This document shows positions 44,301-54,270 of a stretch of DNA of 64,000 nt, piece after piece (the stretch's first letter is position 1; each line of letters opens with the position of its first letter). Location of the stretch: positions 1-64,000 of the forward strand of contig NC_009515.1 in the NCBI RefSeq assembly GCF_000016525.1. The letters are read 5' to 3'. The position numbers and the translations under genes are program-made. The notes beneath the pieces were generated by a model, which was given only the letters and a program-made list of their open reading frames with translations, did no database searches and was not told the origin of the DNA. This DNA is from Methanobrevibacter smithii ATCC 35061. GTDB lineage: Archaea > Methanobacteriota > Methanobacteria > Methanobacteriales > Methanobacteriaceae.

Positions 44301-47300
44301 AGTTATCAACAGATATGCCATTACCGATTAACTCTAAAAAGATATTATCTAAAGTAGTTGAATTAGTGCCTTTAAGCTTAATAGCTCTGTCAATAGTAAT
44401 TGTATTTACTCCAAGGCCACTAAATAAACCTGAAAATATTAATTCATTTGCATCAATACTTTCTTTAAGCATACCATCATTATCAAAGAAGTTGAAAAAT
44501 GTTGAATTTGTTACAATTAAAGAAGTTGAAATGACTTTAAGGACTGCTTTATCCATACTCTGATTATAAACACCATTAACATCTCCATATTTTGCAACTA
44601 TATTATAACTGCCTTCTGCATAATTATTTGATAGAACTAAAGTAGCTACACCATTTTTAACATCAGCACTACCTACCAGTTTATCATTAATATAAAACTC
44701 AACAGCACCCATAGGAATATTATTTCCAATTGTATCTTTTATGACAGCAGTTAAATTTATATTTCTACCTAAATTAACAGTAGTATCATTTATATTAACT
44801 GTTGTGTTTGTTTTAGCTGAATATAAGTAAACAGATTGACTATCTATAGTAGCTGAAATAATAGTTACTTTTTCAGGGATTGTGTACTCAACATTATACT
44901 GATTACTGAATGTTTCTGTAGGTGTTACAATTGTTACAGGACGTGCAAATTCTAATGCTTTATCTAATTTGGATCCGTCATTTAAAGTATCTAAAGCTAC
45001 AATTAATAAAACTTTATTTCCTTGAGTAATGGGAGTATCATTAGTAAATGTCATTACAATCCATTTTGAAACAATTTCACCATTGACAAATGCAGACGGA
45101 TTGTTATTAGTTCCCCACCAATTATTATCTGCTGTTATTTTGGTAATGACATAGCTACTAACTCCTTTGTATATAGCTGTGTTTCCATTATTGATTAAAG
45201 CAGAGTATGATATATCTAAAGTTGAACCTCTGATATAGATTGCTCCAGCTACATTATCTTTATTGTCTTCAAATACTGAATCAGAAATATCTAATTTACC
45301 CATTCTTTCAGTGTTTCCACCAATAAAACATATTGCTCCCCCACCATAATTTTCAGGTGAATTTGCAGTGTTATTGATGAATTTGGAATTTGTAATTTTT
45401 ATTCCATCAATAAGCTGAAGGGCATGAATAGCTCCACCAGCAAAGTTTTTAGAAACTGAATTTGAAATAAATGAACAATTATCGATTAATATTTGTCCTC
45501 CAACAGCTTGAGCATAAATAGCTCCACCTGCATGATTATTCTCTCCTGAAGCTTCATTATCTTTAAATACAACATTTTGGAATTTGATATTGTAATTGTA
45601 ATCATTGAATTTATCAATAAATATAGCTCCACCAATTGTTGCTTTGTTATTAGCTATTGTAGCATTAATTACTGTTAAATTACCTGCATTATAAATAGCT
45701 CCTCCATTCTTACTTGACTTTGAATTGGATAATGTAGTATTGATTAATGTTAAGTCACCAGCATTTCCAATTAAAGCTCCGCTTTCACTTAAAGTTCTTC
45801 CATTTGTAAAGTTAATATTTTTAATTATTACTTTTCCTTCAAGAATATATAAAACACGCTCAACATCTGCACCGCTAAGGGTTACACTGCCTTCACCAGC
45901 AATATTGTAATTTCCATCGATTTTTACATTTCTGACAATATAAGTTCCATTAAGAATTATAATATTACCATTTTTATTAATAGACAATGCCTTTTCAAGA
46001 GAAGCTACAGGAGAATCTATAGATCCGTCATTTGTATCTTTACCATCGGTAGAAACATAAGTTGTTCCATTATAATAATTTGCATTTAAATCTATAGTAA
46101 TTGTCTGATTATCAAATTTAACAACAATAATATTTGCTGTTTGAGTTAAAACACTGTATTTTGAAACAGCCATTCCATTAGAAATAATTGCTTTATTTTT
46201 AGTTAAATAACCGGTTGTTGTATCAAAATTAACAACTAAACCATCAAATATATGATTATTTAAAACAGTTCCATTTTTACCGTCTTTTGTAACATAGTAA
46301 TTTAAATTAGCTTCAATGTCAAATTGGTCGTAAAGAACAGGAATTCCCCTGTCATCATAAGTTACCTGTAAAATAATCCAGTTATCAATATTAACTCCAT
46401 CGCCGGCAATATCTGCAGGATTTTTATTAGAACCCCACCAGTTAGTATTTGCAGTTATATAAATACCGCTAGATTTAGTTCCATGCTGAATAACAGAATT
46501 GTCTCCATTATTAAAAATAGCACAGTTATTTATATCTAATGTAATGTTTGAATTATCTGAAGAAGATTTATCATTATAAACTGCACCATTAGTATTATTA
46601 TAAATTCTTGAATTGATTATAATTAAACTAGTACTAACACTGGATAAATCCTGATTTATAACAGCTGCTTTAGTACCAGTATTATTAGCTATTGTAGTGT
46701 TATCAATTGTAATTTTACTTCCATAATTCTGAATTGCACTTGGATAATTAATTGCTTTGTTAAAACGAATGAAAGAGTTGGTAATGTTTACAGTGGATGT
46801 TCTTGCATAAATAACTGCATTATTAGCAGTATTATTGTAGAAGTTACAGTTATCTACAATTATATTTGCATTTTCACCATAAAATGCTCCTCCCCATTTA
46901 GCAGTGTTATTGAAGAATTTTGAATTTTTGATTATTAAATCAGAATTATATGACTGAATTGTTCCGTCACTAAGAGCATTATTTGAGTAAATTTCACAAT
47001 TTTCAATAGTTACTTTTGATGAAGCAGTATTGTAAATAGCTGATCCTCCTTTATTCCATCCGGATTTAGCTGTGTTATTGTTATGATGTAATTTAGAATT
47101 AGTAATTACAATAGTTCCTTTGTTAGTATTGTAAATAGCCCCACCATTTCCTGCTATATTTTCATATAAATTAACAGAATCCAAATAAAGATTAGCTCCA
47201 TTATTGTAAATAGCCCCACCATCTTTAGCATTAACTGCATTTTTAACATTTAAATTTTTTAAATAAACTGTATTTCCGGAATTAATAGTGAAAACTACTC

Positions 47301-48978
47301 CTGAAGCATTACCGTCAACAACAACATTTCCTTCACCAGTTATATTTACATTTTTATTTACAATAACATTGTTTTCAACATAGTTTCCCTGAAGAAGAAC
47401 TATTTTACCAGTATTTGCAAGTTCAATTGCTTTAGCTATTGTTTTAACCGGACTTAATTTAGATCCTTCATTAGAGTCATCACCATCTGGAGATACATAA
47501 ATAGTATCTAAATCTTTAGTTACAATTGTAATATTTGTTTTTTGATTATTCAATGTTGCCCAGACAATGTTTTCTCCACTTTTAACTACATAATCTATTT
47601 TAGCCAGTCCATTTTTAATAGGTACCACTTTTTTAGTTCCATCCTGGAATTCAAAAGTAACATTTCCATAATCTGGAAGTTTATCATTTAATATATGTAT
47701 ATTTCCGTCAACATCAGTATATTTGGTTAAACCAGCTGCAACTGTAATTGTGTTTCCAGGTTTTATATTAGTTGAAGGAGTATAATCCATATCTAAAATA
47801 GCCCATTTATTAACTGGATTTTTTGTATCTTTAACTAATGTAGTAAAATCAGGATTATCACTTCCCCACCAGTTATAATCATAAAGGCTTGTTCCTCTTG
47901 AACCGCCATTTACAATAGTATTTCCATAGTAATCTGTATTATTTACAAAAACAGAATGAGTTACATTAATATAAGAGTTAACTTGCTGAATAACACCAAT
48001 TGCTCCATTAATACCTTTATTATTTGCAAAAACACAATTTGTAATGTTAAATAATACATCTGTTGTAATACCAACACGTATAACTACACCGTATTTATCA
48101 GATGTTGGTGTAAACATTCCTTTTGCATCTAAAGTATTGTTAATAAAACTGCAGTTGTTAATTCTAAAATCTGCTCCAATAGTACTTACTCCAATAATTC
48201 CACCAGTATTAGCAGTAGAATAAAAATTTTCAAAAGTACAGTTTTCAATTAGTGTAGGGAACTTATTTCTAGAAAATGACAAAATAGAATTACCATATTT
48301 ACCATTAATAAATTTGGAATTTGTAACAGTTGTTGTTCTAGAATCTTCATCAGCATTAACAACACAACCTAAACTATTGAAGAAACTGGAATTATCAATC
48401 AATAAATCTCCATTATTATAAAATACTAATTTATTATTAATAAAAGTAGAATTTATTACATTTAATTTGTTTTTATTGTTAAAAGCTGCACTATCAATCA
48501 TATCTCCTTTACAATTTACAATATTGATATTTTTAAGAGTTAATTCCCCTTCATTTGTAATGAATGTAGAATATGAGCTTAAACCTGTTAAATTAACATT
48601 TCCTTCACCTTCAATTGTAACAATTTTAGAAGAAGGAATAGAAATAGAACTATATGAATATGCTCCATCAAGCATTATAATATTTCCGCTATTTGGAACA
48701 ACATTTAAAGCATGAGTTAAACTAGCTAATGCTTTGTCTTTTGTTGAACCATCATTTGAATCACTACCAGTTTTAGAAACATAAACAGTTCCTGAAGTTG
48801 GTGATTCCAAACTAGAATCAGTATCACCAGCAGCAATTTCCTGAGAAGAATCAATACTACTTAATTGATAAGTAGTCGAATTATCACTCTCCTCAACTTC
48901 TATTGCACTTACCATGTTAATACTAAAGATTATTAATATTAACAGGACCAGTATAAAAATCCCCTTTGATTTGTTCAA
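41323..48978 (-). CDS. giant adhesin-like protein, three Pmp-type beta-helix modules
   Basis: 2551 residues. Signal peptide at 1-25 (GIFILVLLILIIFSINMVSA). Three modules begin with the same motif: VSKTGSDSNDGS, VSPDGDDSNEGS and VSTDGKDTNDGS. Each continues into beta-helix coils with GGAIYN and FxNN patterns as in chlamydial Pmp proteins. A long beta-helix follows, then Ig-like repeats that end with nearly the same last domain as the 997-residue neighbour. No C-terminal anchor. The TTG at 48978 with GTGAT four bases upstream is preferred to a GTG at 48987. A large surface protein, probably a contact factor. Confidence 0.88.
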   Translation of the reverse strand: MNKSKGIFILVLLILIIFSINMVSAIEVEESDNSTTYQLSSIDSSQEIAAGDTDSSLESPTSGTVYVSKTGSDSNDGSTKDKALASLTHALNVVPNSGNIIMLDGAYSYSSISIPSSKIVTIEGEGNVNLTGLSSYSTFITNEGELTLKNINIVNCKGDMIDSAAFNNKNKLNVINSTFINNKLVFYNNGDLLIDNSSFFNSLGCVVNADEDSRTTTVTNSKFINGKYGNSILSFSRNKFPTLIENCTFENFYSTANTGGIIGVSTIGADFRINNCSFINNTLDAKGMFTPTSDKYGVVIRVGITTDVLFNITNCVFANNKGINGAIGVIQQVNSYINVTHSVFVNNTDYYGNTIVNGGSRGTSLYDYNWWGSDNPDFTTLVKDTKNPVNKWAILDMDYTPSTNIKPGNTITVAAGLTKYTDVDGNIHILNDKLPDYGNVTFEFQDGTKKVVPIKNGLAKIDYVVKSGENIVWATLNNQKTNITIVTKDLDTIYVSPDGDDSNEGSKLSPVKTIAKAIELANTGKIVLLQGNYVENNVIVNKNVNITGEGNVVVDGNASGVVFTINSGNTVYLKNLNVKNAVNAKDGGAIYNNGANLYLDSVNLYENIAGNGGAIYNTNKGTIVITNSKLHHNNNTAKSGWNKGGSAIYNTASSKVTIENCEIYSNNALSDGTIQSYNSDLIIKNSKFFNNTAKWGGAFYGENANIIVDNCNFYNNTANNAVIYARTSTVNITNSFIRFNKAINYPSAIQNYGSKITIDNTTIANNTGTKAAVINQDLSSVSTSLIIINSRIYNNTNGAVYNDKSSSDNSNITLDINNCAIFNNGDNSVIQHGTKSSGIYITANTNWWGSNKNPADIAGDGVNIDNWIILQVTYDDRGIPVLYDQFDIEANLNYYVTKDGKNGTVLNNHIFDGLVVNFDTTTGYLTKNKAIISNGMAVSKYSVLTQTANIIVVKFDNQTITIDLNANYYNGTTYVSTDGKDTNDGSIDSPVASLEKALSINKNGNIIILNGTYIVRNVKIDGNYNIAGEGSVTLSGADVERVLYILEGKVIIKNINFTNGRTLSESGALIGNAGDLTLINTTLSNSKSSKNGGAIYNAGNLTVINATIANNKATIGGAIFIDKFNDYNYNIKFQNVVFKDNEASGENNHAGGAIYAQAVGGQILIDNCSFISNSVSKNFAGGAIHALQLIDGIKITNSKFINNTANSPENYGGGAICFIGGNTERMGKLDISDSVFEDNKDNVAGAIYIRGSTLDISYSALINNGNTAIYKGVSSYVITKITADNNWWGTNNNPSAFVNGEIVSKWIVMTFTNDTPITQGNKVLLIVALDTLNDGSKLDKALEFARPVTIVTPTETFSNQYNVEYTIPEKVTIISATIDSQSVYLYSAKTNTTVNINDTTVNLGRNINLTAVIKDTIGNNIPMGAVEFYINDKLVGSADVKNGVATLVLSNNYAEGSYNIVAKYGDVNGVYNQSMDKAVLKVISTSLIVTNSTFFNFFDNDGMLKESIDANELIFSGLFSGLGVNTITIDRAIKLKGTNSTTLDNIFLELIGNGISVDNFTININKQNYGIYITNVDKVIVKNSLINFNDVGTSDAMAIYANGVSNLQLVNNTIIYSGQSKGKTLNHPVHIDDCKGAVIENNTINAKMPSLAIDYDKITYAAITYSAAVFIDNSDNVKVINNRVTNAYTTFGGMFDTIEGILIRASKNPVVKSNIIDVTGHNYTYALKFVSVMDSDYNVVGCLNINVADNIITSKCDYYYANAIEVDGPITGKLFNNSVSVEALDVVYGIYSQAINGAVNVDYINNTILANAHTAYAMELMGNDEKVTGNTIISKGNITMGIMSSSKNLKVFNNTIKSLGSGIGPITGGDVLGGANTGIIVTGDKNSVKYSKLEAYNNTIIANGDYTVMIDKRNTQVNTVTGNYLVSGKFLGDKSVNASQLNKVYNNTPDAFPTVIVVKDDELFINENYTISLTDIHGKELSGMNIIIKCGDKVWKEVTDEFGNVSIPIASLGVGTHLIEVVFEGSGYYAPSKTLNNLTVNKFPSVINLTSEDVYVGSDVTIKAEVTDGVTGEIIFIVNNKEYPVLIKDNKAILSIANLSSGTYDVIAKYDGNDLYGSASANTTFKINKYSSDIKADTNVSGNDLSVSIVLPEDATGNVIVSVDGKKESVAVNNGSAKVVINNLTSGNHSVEINYSGDDKYASATLIRNITVIPVEFKLSINELIKFQGGTDKLIATLIDGQGNPIINASIVFTVNGVNYTKYTNKSGVASMGINLKAGVYNASATYNSTTVSSTVTIKSTVIGYDIVKMFRNATQYSALFLDSNGKALVNATVKFNINGVFYTKSTNGEGIATLNIQLLPKEYIITNYNLVTGEENSNKVTVKSLLVDNSDLIKYYLNESSYTLKVIGKDGKVAAGQEVTFNINGVFYHRVSDDNGIVSLGIKLRPGTYIVTAEYEGCWVSNNITVLPTLITKDLDMKYLDGSNFTAQTLDGQGKALAKQNISFNVNGVFYHKTTDENGIANLNIRLNPGKYIITSIWNEYQIGNNITIA

Positions 48979-49007
48979 TTTTATCACTTTTCAATTAATT
49001 AGTTAAT

Positions 49008-49024
49008 AAAGTAAAAAATACTTT
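49008..49024. promoter_or_regulatory. spaced palindrome upstream of the giant adhesin gene
   Basis: AAAGTA and TACTTT are separated by AAAAA, about 30 bp upstream of the start at 48978. The half-sites equal those of the operator-like motif at 7886, but the spacer is longer. Confidence 0.3.
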
Positions 49025-49122
49025 AACATTAATTAATTATATTTTATTTACTAATAATCATTTCTAATTGAATTGAATTATAGCAATGAAATTTAAGGAC
49101 AATCCAAAATTAAAAAAAAGAA

Positions 49123-50493
49123 TTATCTAAATAAGTATTTATTTGGATTTAAAAAATCATCTAAAAAAGTTACGAAACTTTCATTACTTAAATCCAAATC
49201 ATCTAATGAAAGGAGTTCATAGCTGGTAATTATATTATCCAAAAGATTTTTACCTACTTTTATTAAGGAAATATTTTCATAACTTAAAACATAATTAATA
49301 AAATCAGAAGCTGTTACAAATTCCCTTGAGATTTTAGAAACAACAAAATCATCTAAAATATAGCAGTTTTCAATTCCATGCTTGTCAATAAAGTTTTGTG
49401 AGCCTCTTTTAACAAAAACCTTCGGACCATAATGGATTTTTGTATTATTTAATCTGGACACAGTCATCTCAAAAAGCAAAACAGCTGTATTTTCCTCATC
49501 ACTCCAGTAATCAGATTGGTAAACAGGAAAATCTTCATCATTTAATTTCTCAGCTAAAGACTCGGTTGTTTTTCTAAGCTGAGGATGAAGGGTATCCAAA
49601 GGAATGTCAGGAATATTAAATTTAACAGCTATTACATCACTGCCTCTTTTTTGAAATTCTTCTAAAATTTCATCTTTAGCAAATTTATTAGCTACCGGGT
49701 AAAAATACTCTTTTTTATTGTTGCTGGCTAAATAATTTCTTGCAGATTGGATAAATTCAGCCATTTTATCTAATCTTAATGCAGCCCCAACATTACGGTT
49801 CATATCAGTGGGATCTATTACGATTAACGGGTCATTAAACAAAGCTGCAGTACCATAACCTTCCAAATCAACAGTATGACCATATCTCCATTTTGAAGCT
49901 TCCTTTAAAGTGTTTTCAAAGGTCCCATATTTTAAAATCAGCAGTTCACACAGATAACCTGCAAAGCCCCCTACTTTAAATTCAGAGCCATATGTTCCTG
50001 TCATGTCCATGAATCTTTTTAAAAGAAGAACTTCTTCATTCTGGTCTTGTTCTAAATGAGATTTAATATATTTGGTATGTAAAATTGTCCTGTCAACTGC
50101 AGATTTCAGCTGGCTTCCGTCTTCAATTTTATAGCATGGAACAAAATCCACTTCAAAACCATTAATCTGACTAGTTACATATGGGTGAGATGCATAATGT
50201 TCACTGGCATCTCCATTAAAATAATCGCTGCATTTATATCCCAAATATAAACCTATTTTTTTAAGCTGTGCAACATCCACATCTAAAGGAAAGGAAATAA
50301 AGATATCAATATCTGATTTTCCGCTTAAATAAGTTTTCTTAGCTACAGAACCTACAAGTGAAGCACTAGCAGTGATGCCTTCATCTTTGCAGACTTCATT
50401 TAAATAACTGATTAATTTATCTGAAGTCTTAAGAATTTCTCTGCTTTCCTCTTTTGAAGGTTTAATCTCATTTAAAATCTGTTTATAATCCAT
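49123..50493 (-). CDS. cca: CCA-adding tRNA nucleotidyltransferase, archaeal class I
   Basis: 456 residues. GSVAKKTYLSGKSDIDIFISF near 47-67 has the nucleotidyltransferase GS and the D-x-D metal ligands. The following VDFVPCYKI and TDMNRNVGAALR match archaeal CCA enzymes, as does the length. It builds or repairs the 3' CCA of tRNA without a template. It is the last gene of the four-gene operon beginning at 52999, with a 4-bp gap from thpR. Confidence 0.95.
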   Translation of the reverse strand: MDYKQILNEIKPSKEESREILKTSDKLISYLNEVCKDEGITASASLVGSVAKKTYLSGKSDIDIFISFPLDVDVAQLKKIGLYLGYKCSDYFNGDASEHYASHPYVTSQINGFEVDFVPCYKIEDGSQLKSAVDRTILHTKYIKSHLEQDQNEEVLLLKRFMDMTGTYGSEFKVGGFAGYLCELLILKYGTFENTLKEASKWRYGHTVDLEGYGTAALFNDPLIVIDPTDMNRNVGAALRLDKMAEFIQSARNYLASNNKKEYFYPVANKFAKDEILEEFQKRGSDVIAVKFNIPDIPLDTLHPQLRKTTESLAEKLNDEDFPVYQSDYWSDEENTAVLLFEMTVSRLNNTKIHYGPKVFVKRGSQNFIDKHGIENCYILDDFVVSKISREFVTASDFINYVLSYENISLIKVGKNLLDNIITSYELLSLDDLDLSNESFVTFLDDFLNPNKYLFR

Positions 50494-50497
50494 TAAA

Positions 50498-51055
50498 TCA
50501 CAAATCGTAAGTTTTTAAATTTTCATAAATCGGACCTGAAGGCTTTAAAGTGCTTTTCTTAAAAGCAATGTTTGAAATATTCATTTCCCCAATTTCAACA
50601 TTTTCAAACTCTTCAATAATATCTCTAACCTGATTTTTTCCTTTAGCTGATTTCATACGGCCAATAGTAAGATGTGTTGAGAATTTTTTATCCTTATCAA
50701 AACCTATAGCTGCGAATTCATTATCTAGCTTGTCATGTAACTGGACTAAAAGTTCGTCACTTTCAACTCCAATCCAGATAACCTTTATATGATTATTATT
50801 CGGAAAAGCTCCGCAGCCACTTATTTTAATATTAAATGGTTCAAAATCATCAGCCACTTTTTCAATTTTTTTAGAAATTAAATCTATACCTTCAGTATCT
50901 ATATCTCCAAAGAATTTTAAAGTAAAATGCAAATTATTTAAATCAACAAATTTAATATTTGCATCAATCTTTTTAAATTCTTTTATGATTTTATTTACTT
51001 TAGGTTTAAAATCATCATCTAAATCAATAGCTAAAAAAGATCTGATTTGAGACAT
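50498..51055 (-). CDS. thpR: RNA 2',3'-cyclic phosphodiesterase (ThpR/LigT)
   Basis: 185 residues. The two HxT motifs of 2H phosphoesterases are present: LHFTLKFFG near 42-50 and STHLTIGRM near 125-133. It opens 2',3'-cyclic phosphates on RNA, fitting its position before cca and a possible role in tRNA repair. 9 bp follow aroB'. Confidence 0.92.
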   Translation of the reverse strand: MSQIRSFLAIDLDDDFKPKVNKIIKEFKKIDANIKFVDLNNLHFTLKFFGDIDTEGIDLISKKIEKVADDFEPFNIKISGCGAFPNNNHIKVIWIGVESDELLVQLHDKLDNEFAAIGFDKDKKFSTHLTIGRMKSAKGKNQVRDIIEEFENVEIGEMNISNIAFKKSTLKPSGPIYENLKTYDL

Positions 51056-51064
51056 TAAAACACC

Positions 51065-52195
51065 TTACTGTTCAATTATTGTTTCATCAATAGCTATACC
51101 AAAATGTCTGGCATTTGATTCAACATATACTTTAACTTTATCCCCTATTTTGATATCAGCTACGGATAGAGGATTATTATCAGCATCAACTATTCTAATT
51201 GTTTCTGCATTCTGAAGAAGTGTTCTGATTGTTTTGCCTTCATATTCTGCTTCAATCAATATTAAAGGCCTTCTTTCAATTTTACTTCTTCCGACATATG
51301 CAGTTCTTGTTTCACCTTCTGTATTGACAATTAAAACTTCGTCTCCTGCAACAAGTTCTGAGAGGTATCTTGTTTTATTTCCCGGAACCATTACATATGC
51401 CTGAACAGGACCTGCATTTACTCTGAATGGTCTTGATGCTACATATTCACTTTCAAGTGACTCGCTATGTACTAAAAATAATGATTTGGAATATGATCCG
51501 ATTAACATACCTTCTCCAGGTTTCATCATGTCAGTAGTGTCAACACATACTCTGTCACCTGAACCTAATGGTTTAACATTAGTAACAGTAGCTACTTTCA
51601 AATCATATTTTATTTTAGAAGCGTCTACAACTAACTGTGCTATTTTTTTAATCTGATTAAAATCATTTGCTTCAAATATTACTCCATCAGTACCATGTTC
51701 CAATGTTTCAATAGCCAATTTAGCTCCGTCTTCATCGGCTACTGCAGCTATTATTTTTACATCTGCTTTCTGCAGGTCTGCAATAATATTTTCCAATGGA
51801 ATAACTGTCCAGTCAGTACTTATTAAAATAATGTAATCAGCAACAGAACCTAAACTGACAGCTAATTGCTCATGATTTTTATCTGTGATTTCTACATAAG
51901 CACAAACAGTTTTGCCTTCTCTTTTAGCTTTTTTTGCTTCCTGTAAATCTTGTGATTGGTTTAAATCTTCACTAAGGATTAAAGATCCGTCACCTTCACC
52001 ATTTATTCCAACAAGATAAATATCTGCATCATCACTGTTAGCTACTATTTTTACATTTCCTAACTTTTGGATTTTATCATAATCATCTAAATCCAAGACA
52101 TAGCTGATGCCTGATTCCAATGCAGTTGTAATCATTTCTTTTTTATCATCCCATGGCTTGTTTGGAGTCATTATCCAAGCGAATTTATTTTCCAC
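51065..52195 (-). CDS. aroB': 3-dehydroquinate synthase II (AroB')
   Basis: 376 residues of the archaeal type, which converts amino-dideoxy-heptulosonate to 3-dehydroquinate with NAD. Recognisable stretches are [24 protein letters not shown] at the start, [18 protein letters not shown] in the middle and [18 protein letters not shown] after it. It pairs with the aroA' gene directly upstream (9 bp). It is unrelated to bacterial AroB. Confidence 0.94.
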   Translation of the reverse strand: MENKFAWIMTPNKPWDDKKEMITTALESGISYVLDLDDYDKIQKLGNVKIVANSDDADIYLVGINGEGDGSLILSEDLNQSQDLQEAKKAKREGKTVCAYVEITDKNHEQLAVSLGSVADYIILISTDWTVIPLENIIADLQKADVKIIAAVADEDGAKLAIETLEHGTDGVIFEANDFNQIKKIAQLVVDASKIKYDLKVATVTNVKPLGSGDRVCVDTTDMMKPGEGMLIGSYSKSLFLVHSESLESEYVASRPFRVNAGPVQAYVMVPGNKTRYLSELVAGDEVLIVNTEGETRTAYVGRSKIERRPLILIEAEYEGKTIRTLLQNAETIRIVDADNNPLSVADIKIGDKVKVYVESNARHFGIAIDETIIEQ

Positions 52196-52204
52196 AAAAT
52201 CACC

Positions 52205-52999
52205 TTATTTCAAGAATTTTAAAGCTTCATTTACTTCTAAATCATTATGCACTACTTCTGAAATAGCTTTAGTTATTTTACCTGGGTTTTCAGCCTGGAA
52301 AAGGTTACGTCCAAATGCTACTCCAGCTCCACCAACTTCAATAGAATCTTTTACCATCTGCAATAATTCTTCGTCAGTATCCACTTTTGGACCTCCAGCT
52401 ATTACTACAGGCACTAATGCTCCTTCAACTACTTCTTTAAATGAATCAGGATCCCCTGTATAATTGGTTTTTACAATATCCACACCAAGTTCTGAACCTA
52501 CACGTGCAGCATGTTTAACTAACTCCACATCATGTTCATTTTCTACCTTTTGACCTCTCGGGTACATCATAGCTAAAAGAGGAATTCCCCAGTAACTGCA
52601 GGTTTCAGAGATTTCCCCTAATTCCTGCAACATTTCACTTTCTGTTTCACTGCCTAAGTTAACATGTACAGATACTGCATCTGCTCCTAACTGAATAGCT
52701 TTTTCAACAGAAGTAACAATTACTTTATTATTTGGATTTGGTGCTAAGGAAGTACTTGCAGACAAATGCACAATAAGACCTATATCTTTACCGTATCCTC
52801 TGTGGCCCTGTTCTACAATACCTTTATGCATAAGTATTGCATCTGCCCCACCTTGTGAAATGCTTTCAACAGTTTTATCTATATCTATAATACCCTTCAT
52901 TGGGCCATTAGAAACTCCATGGTCCATTGGAGCTATTACAGTTCTACCGGTATGTCTGTTAATGATTCTTTCTAAACGAATCTTTTTACCAATCATCAT
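52205..52999 (-). CDS. aroA': 2-amino-3,7-dideoxy-D-threo-hept-6-ulosonate synthase (AroA')
   Basis: 264 residues, class I aldolase barrel. [11 protein letters not shown] near 20-30 and the Schiff-base Lys in VKTNYTGDP (about 173-181) are visible. It forms the first C7 intermediate of the archaeal shikimate route from aspartate semialdehyde and a sugar phosphate. It is the first gene of the operon aroA'-aroB'-thpR-cca. GAGGT lies before the ATG pair at 52999. Confidence 0.94.
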   Translation of the reverse strand: MMIGKKIRLERIINRHTGRTVIAPMDHGVSNGPMKGIIDIDKTVESISQGGADAILMHKGIVEQGHRGYGKDIGLIVHLSASTSLAPNPNNKVIVTSVEKAIQLGADAVSVHVNLGSETESEMLQELGEISETCSYWGIPLLAMMYPRGQKVENEHDVELVKHAARVGSELGVDIVKTNYTGDPDSFKEVVEGALVPVVIAGGPKVDTDEELLQMVKDSIEVGGAGVAFGRNLFQAENPGKITKAISEVVHNDLEVNEALKFLK

Positions 53000-53126
53000 A
53001 TTTAATACCTCATTTATAACTATGAGTAATATTATCTTTAATGCACTATATAAACATTAATACATCATATAAAAAAAGCTAATTTTAGGTTAAAAATATA
53101 AAAAACATTAGTTAAAAAAAGTTAAA

Positions 53127-53150
53127 AAAGTATCAAATTAATGATACTTT
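53127..53150 (-). terminator. terminator of the Asn/Thr-repeat gene
   Basis: AAAGTATCA and TGATACTTT form a perfect nine-base stem with a six-base loop, just before the stop at 53155 as read on the plus strand. T-rich DNA follows downstream. Confidence 0.7.
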
Positions 53151-53154
53151 CTAT

Positions 53155-53910
53155 TTATTCTCTTTTAAATGATACACCAATAATAGAGAATAATGCTAAT
53201 ATAAGAATAGCTACTGGAATACCGGTTTTTGCTAAATCAGATGAAGAAGTAGTAGCTTGACTATCATTAAATACTACATCATCAGCACCATCACCAGTAA
53301 CATGAACACTATTTGAATCAGGAGTATTCACAACTGTATCTTTTGAATTATCATCATTATCTACAGTAGTGTTTGTTGAATTATCTCCAGTGTCTACTGT
53401 AGTATTGGTTGTATTTGTATTGTTAACAGTTGTATTAGTTGAATTTGTAGTGTTAACAGTAGTATTTGTAGTATTAGTACCATTTACAGTAGTATTAGTT
53501 GAATTTGTAGTGTTAACAGTTACATTTGAGGAATTGGTAGTGTTAACAGTTACATTTGAGGAATTTGTAATATTTACAGTGACATTACTTTGATTTGTAA
53601 TATTTACTGTACCATTAGTTCCATTAGTAACATTTAAAGTACCATTAGTAGTTACATTTGTTGTATTTCCAGTTGTTATATTAGTGGAATTTACATTATC
53701 AGTACTGTTTGATGAATTAGTAGTATTATTTACAGTACTTGCATTTTTATCAGTTACAACAGATTCATTTCCATGATCTGGAATAACTGGAGTATTATTA
53801 TCATTATCGCTTATAATTGCATCATTTACAGCATCAATATCAACTGCACCTACAGTACTTAATGAAAGTAAAGCTACAATTAAAGCAGTTATTAAATATT
53901 TCATATTCAT
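53155..53910 (-). CDS. Asn/Thr-repeat surface protein with C-terminal membrane segment
   Basis: 251 residues. Signal peptide (1-22), an acidic start, then about 120 residues almost wholly of repeats of the type NTTNSSNVTVNTT and NTTNTTVNN, then a short DDNS linker. A hydrophobic anchor sits near 228-247, followed by KRE. The N-x-T sequons are dense, so the stalk is likely heavily N-glycosylated. The DNA of this region repeats in 9- to 30-base units, so its length may vary between strains. It is a cell-wall-crossing stalk or surface shield. Confidence 0.82.
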   Translation of the reverse strand: MNMKYLITALIVALLSLSTVGAVDIDAVNDAIISDNDNNTPVIPDHGNESVVTDKNASTVNNTTNSSNSTDNVNSTNITTGNTTNVTTNGTLNVTNGTNGTVNITNQSNVTVNITNSSNVTVNTTNSSNVTVNTTNSTNTTVNGTNTTNTTVNTTNSTNTTVNNTNTTNTTVDTGDNSTNTTVDNDDNSKDTVVNTPDSNSVHVTGDGADDVVFNDSQATTSSSDLAKTGIPVAILILALFSIIGVSFKRE

Positions 53911-54270
53911 TTTTTAAAATCTCCTAAAAATTAAAATACACATAAAGTATACATGATTTATATTAGTCAAAATAATATATAAAGATTATGGTTAATTTAT
54001 TTTAAAATTATCAAAGTGTAATCAGATAAATCTTTAAAAAATTTTTATACAAACACCCCATTAACAATATAAATAGCATATAATATCCAAACTAATATTT
54101 TAAAAGAAATAAAGCAAAATAAATGAAAAAATATTCAAAGTTAAACACAATATAAATAAAAGTTAAAAATAATATATGCAACTATGAAGATGATATTAAT
54201 TCATTCAATGAAGATTACAATTTCTACAAAGCCAAAAAAATAAAAAGAAATCCAAATTAATGAATTTCCT
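53911..54270. other. gene-free region with a possible remnant
   Basis: About 360 bp without a complete gene. Near 54160-54260 a plus-strand stretch reads NYEDDINSFNEDYNFYKAKK and stops. It is coding-like in composition but has no start and may be the end of a lost gene. Confidence 0.45.

Noticed and set aside
42458-48715. Plus-strand open frames opposite the giant adhesin gene
   Set aside because: They have no ribosome binding sites, hydrophobic skewed composition and follow from the Asn/Thr-rich codons on the other strand.
53369-53593. Val-rich plus-strand frame opposite the Asn/Thr-repeat gene
   Set aside because: It is the reverse complement of the repeat tract and has no start signal.
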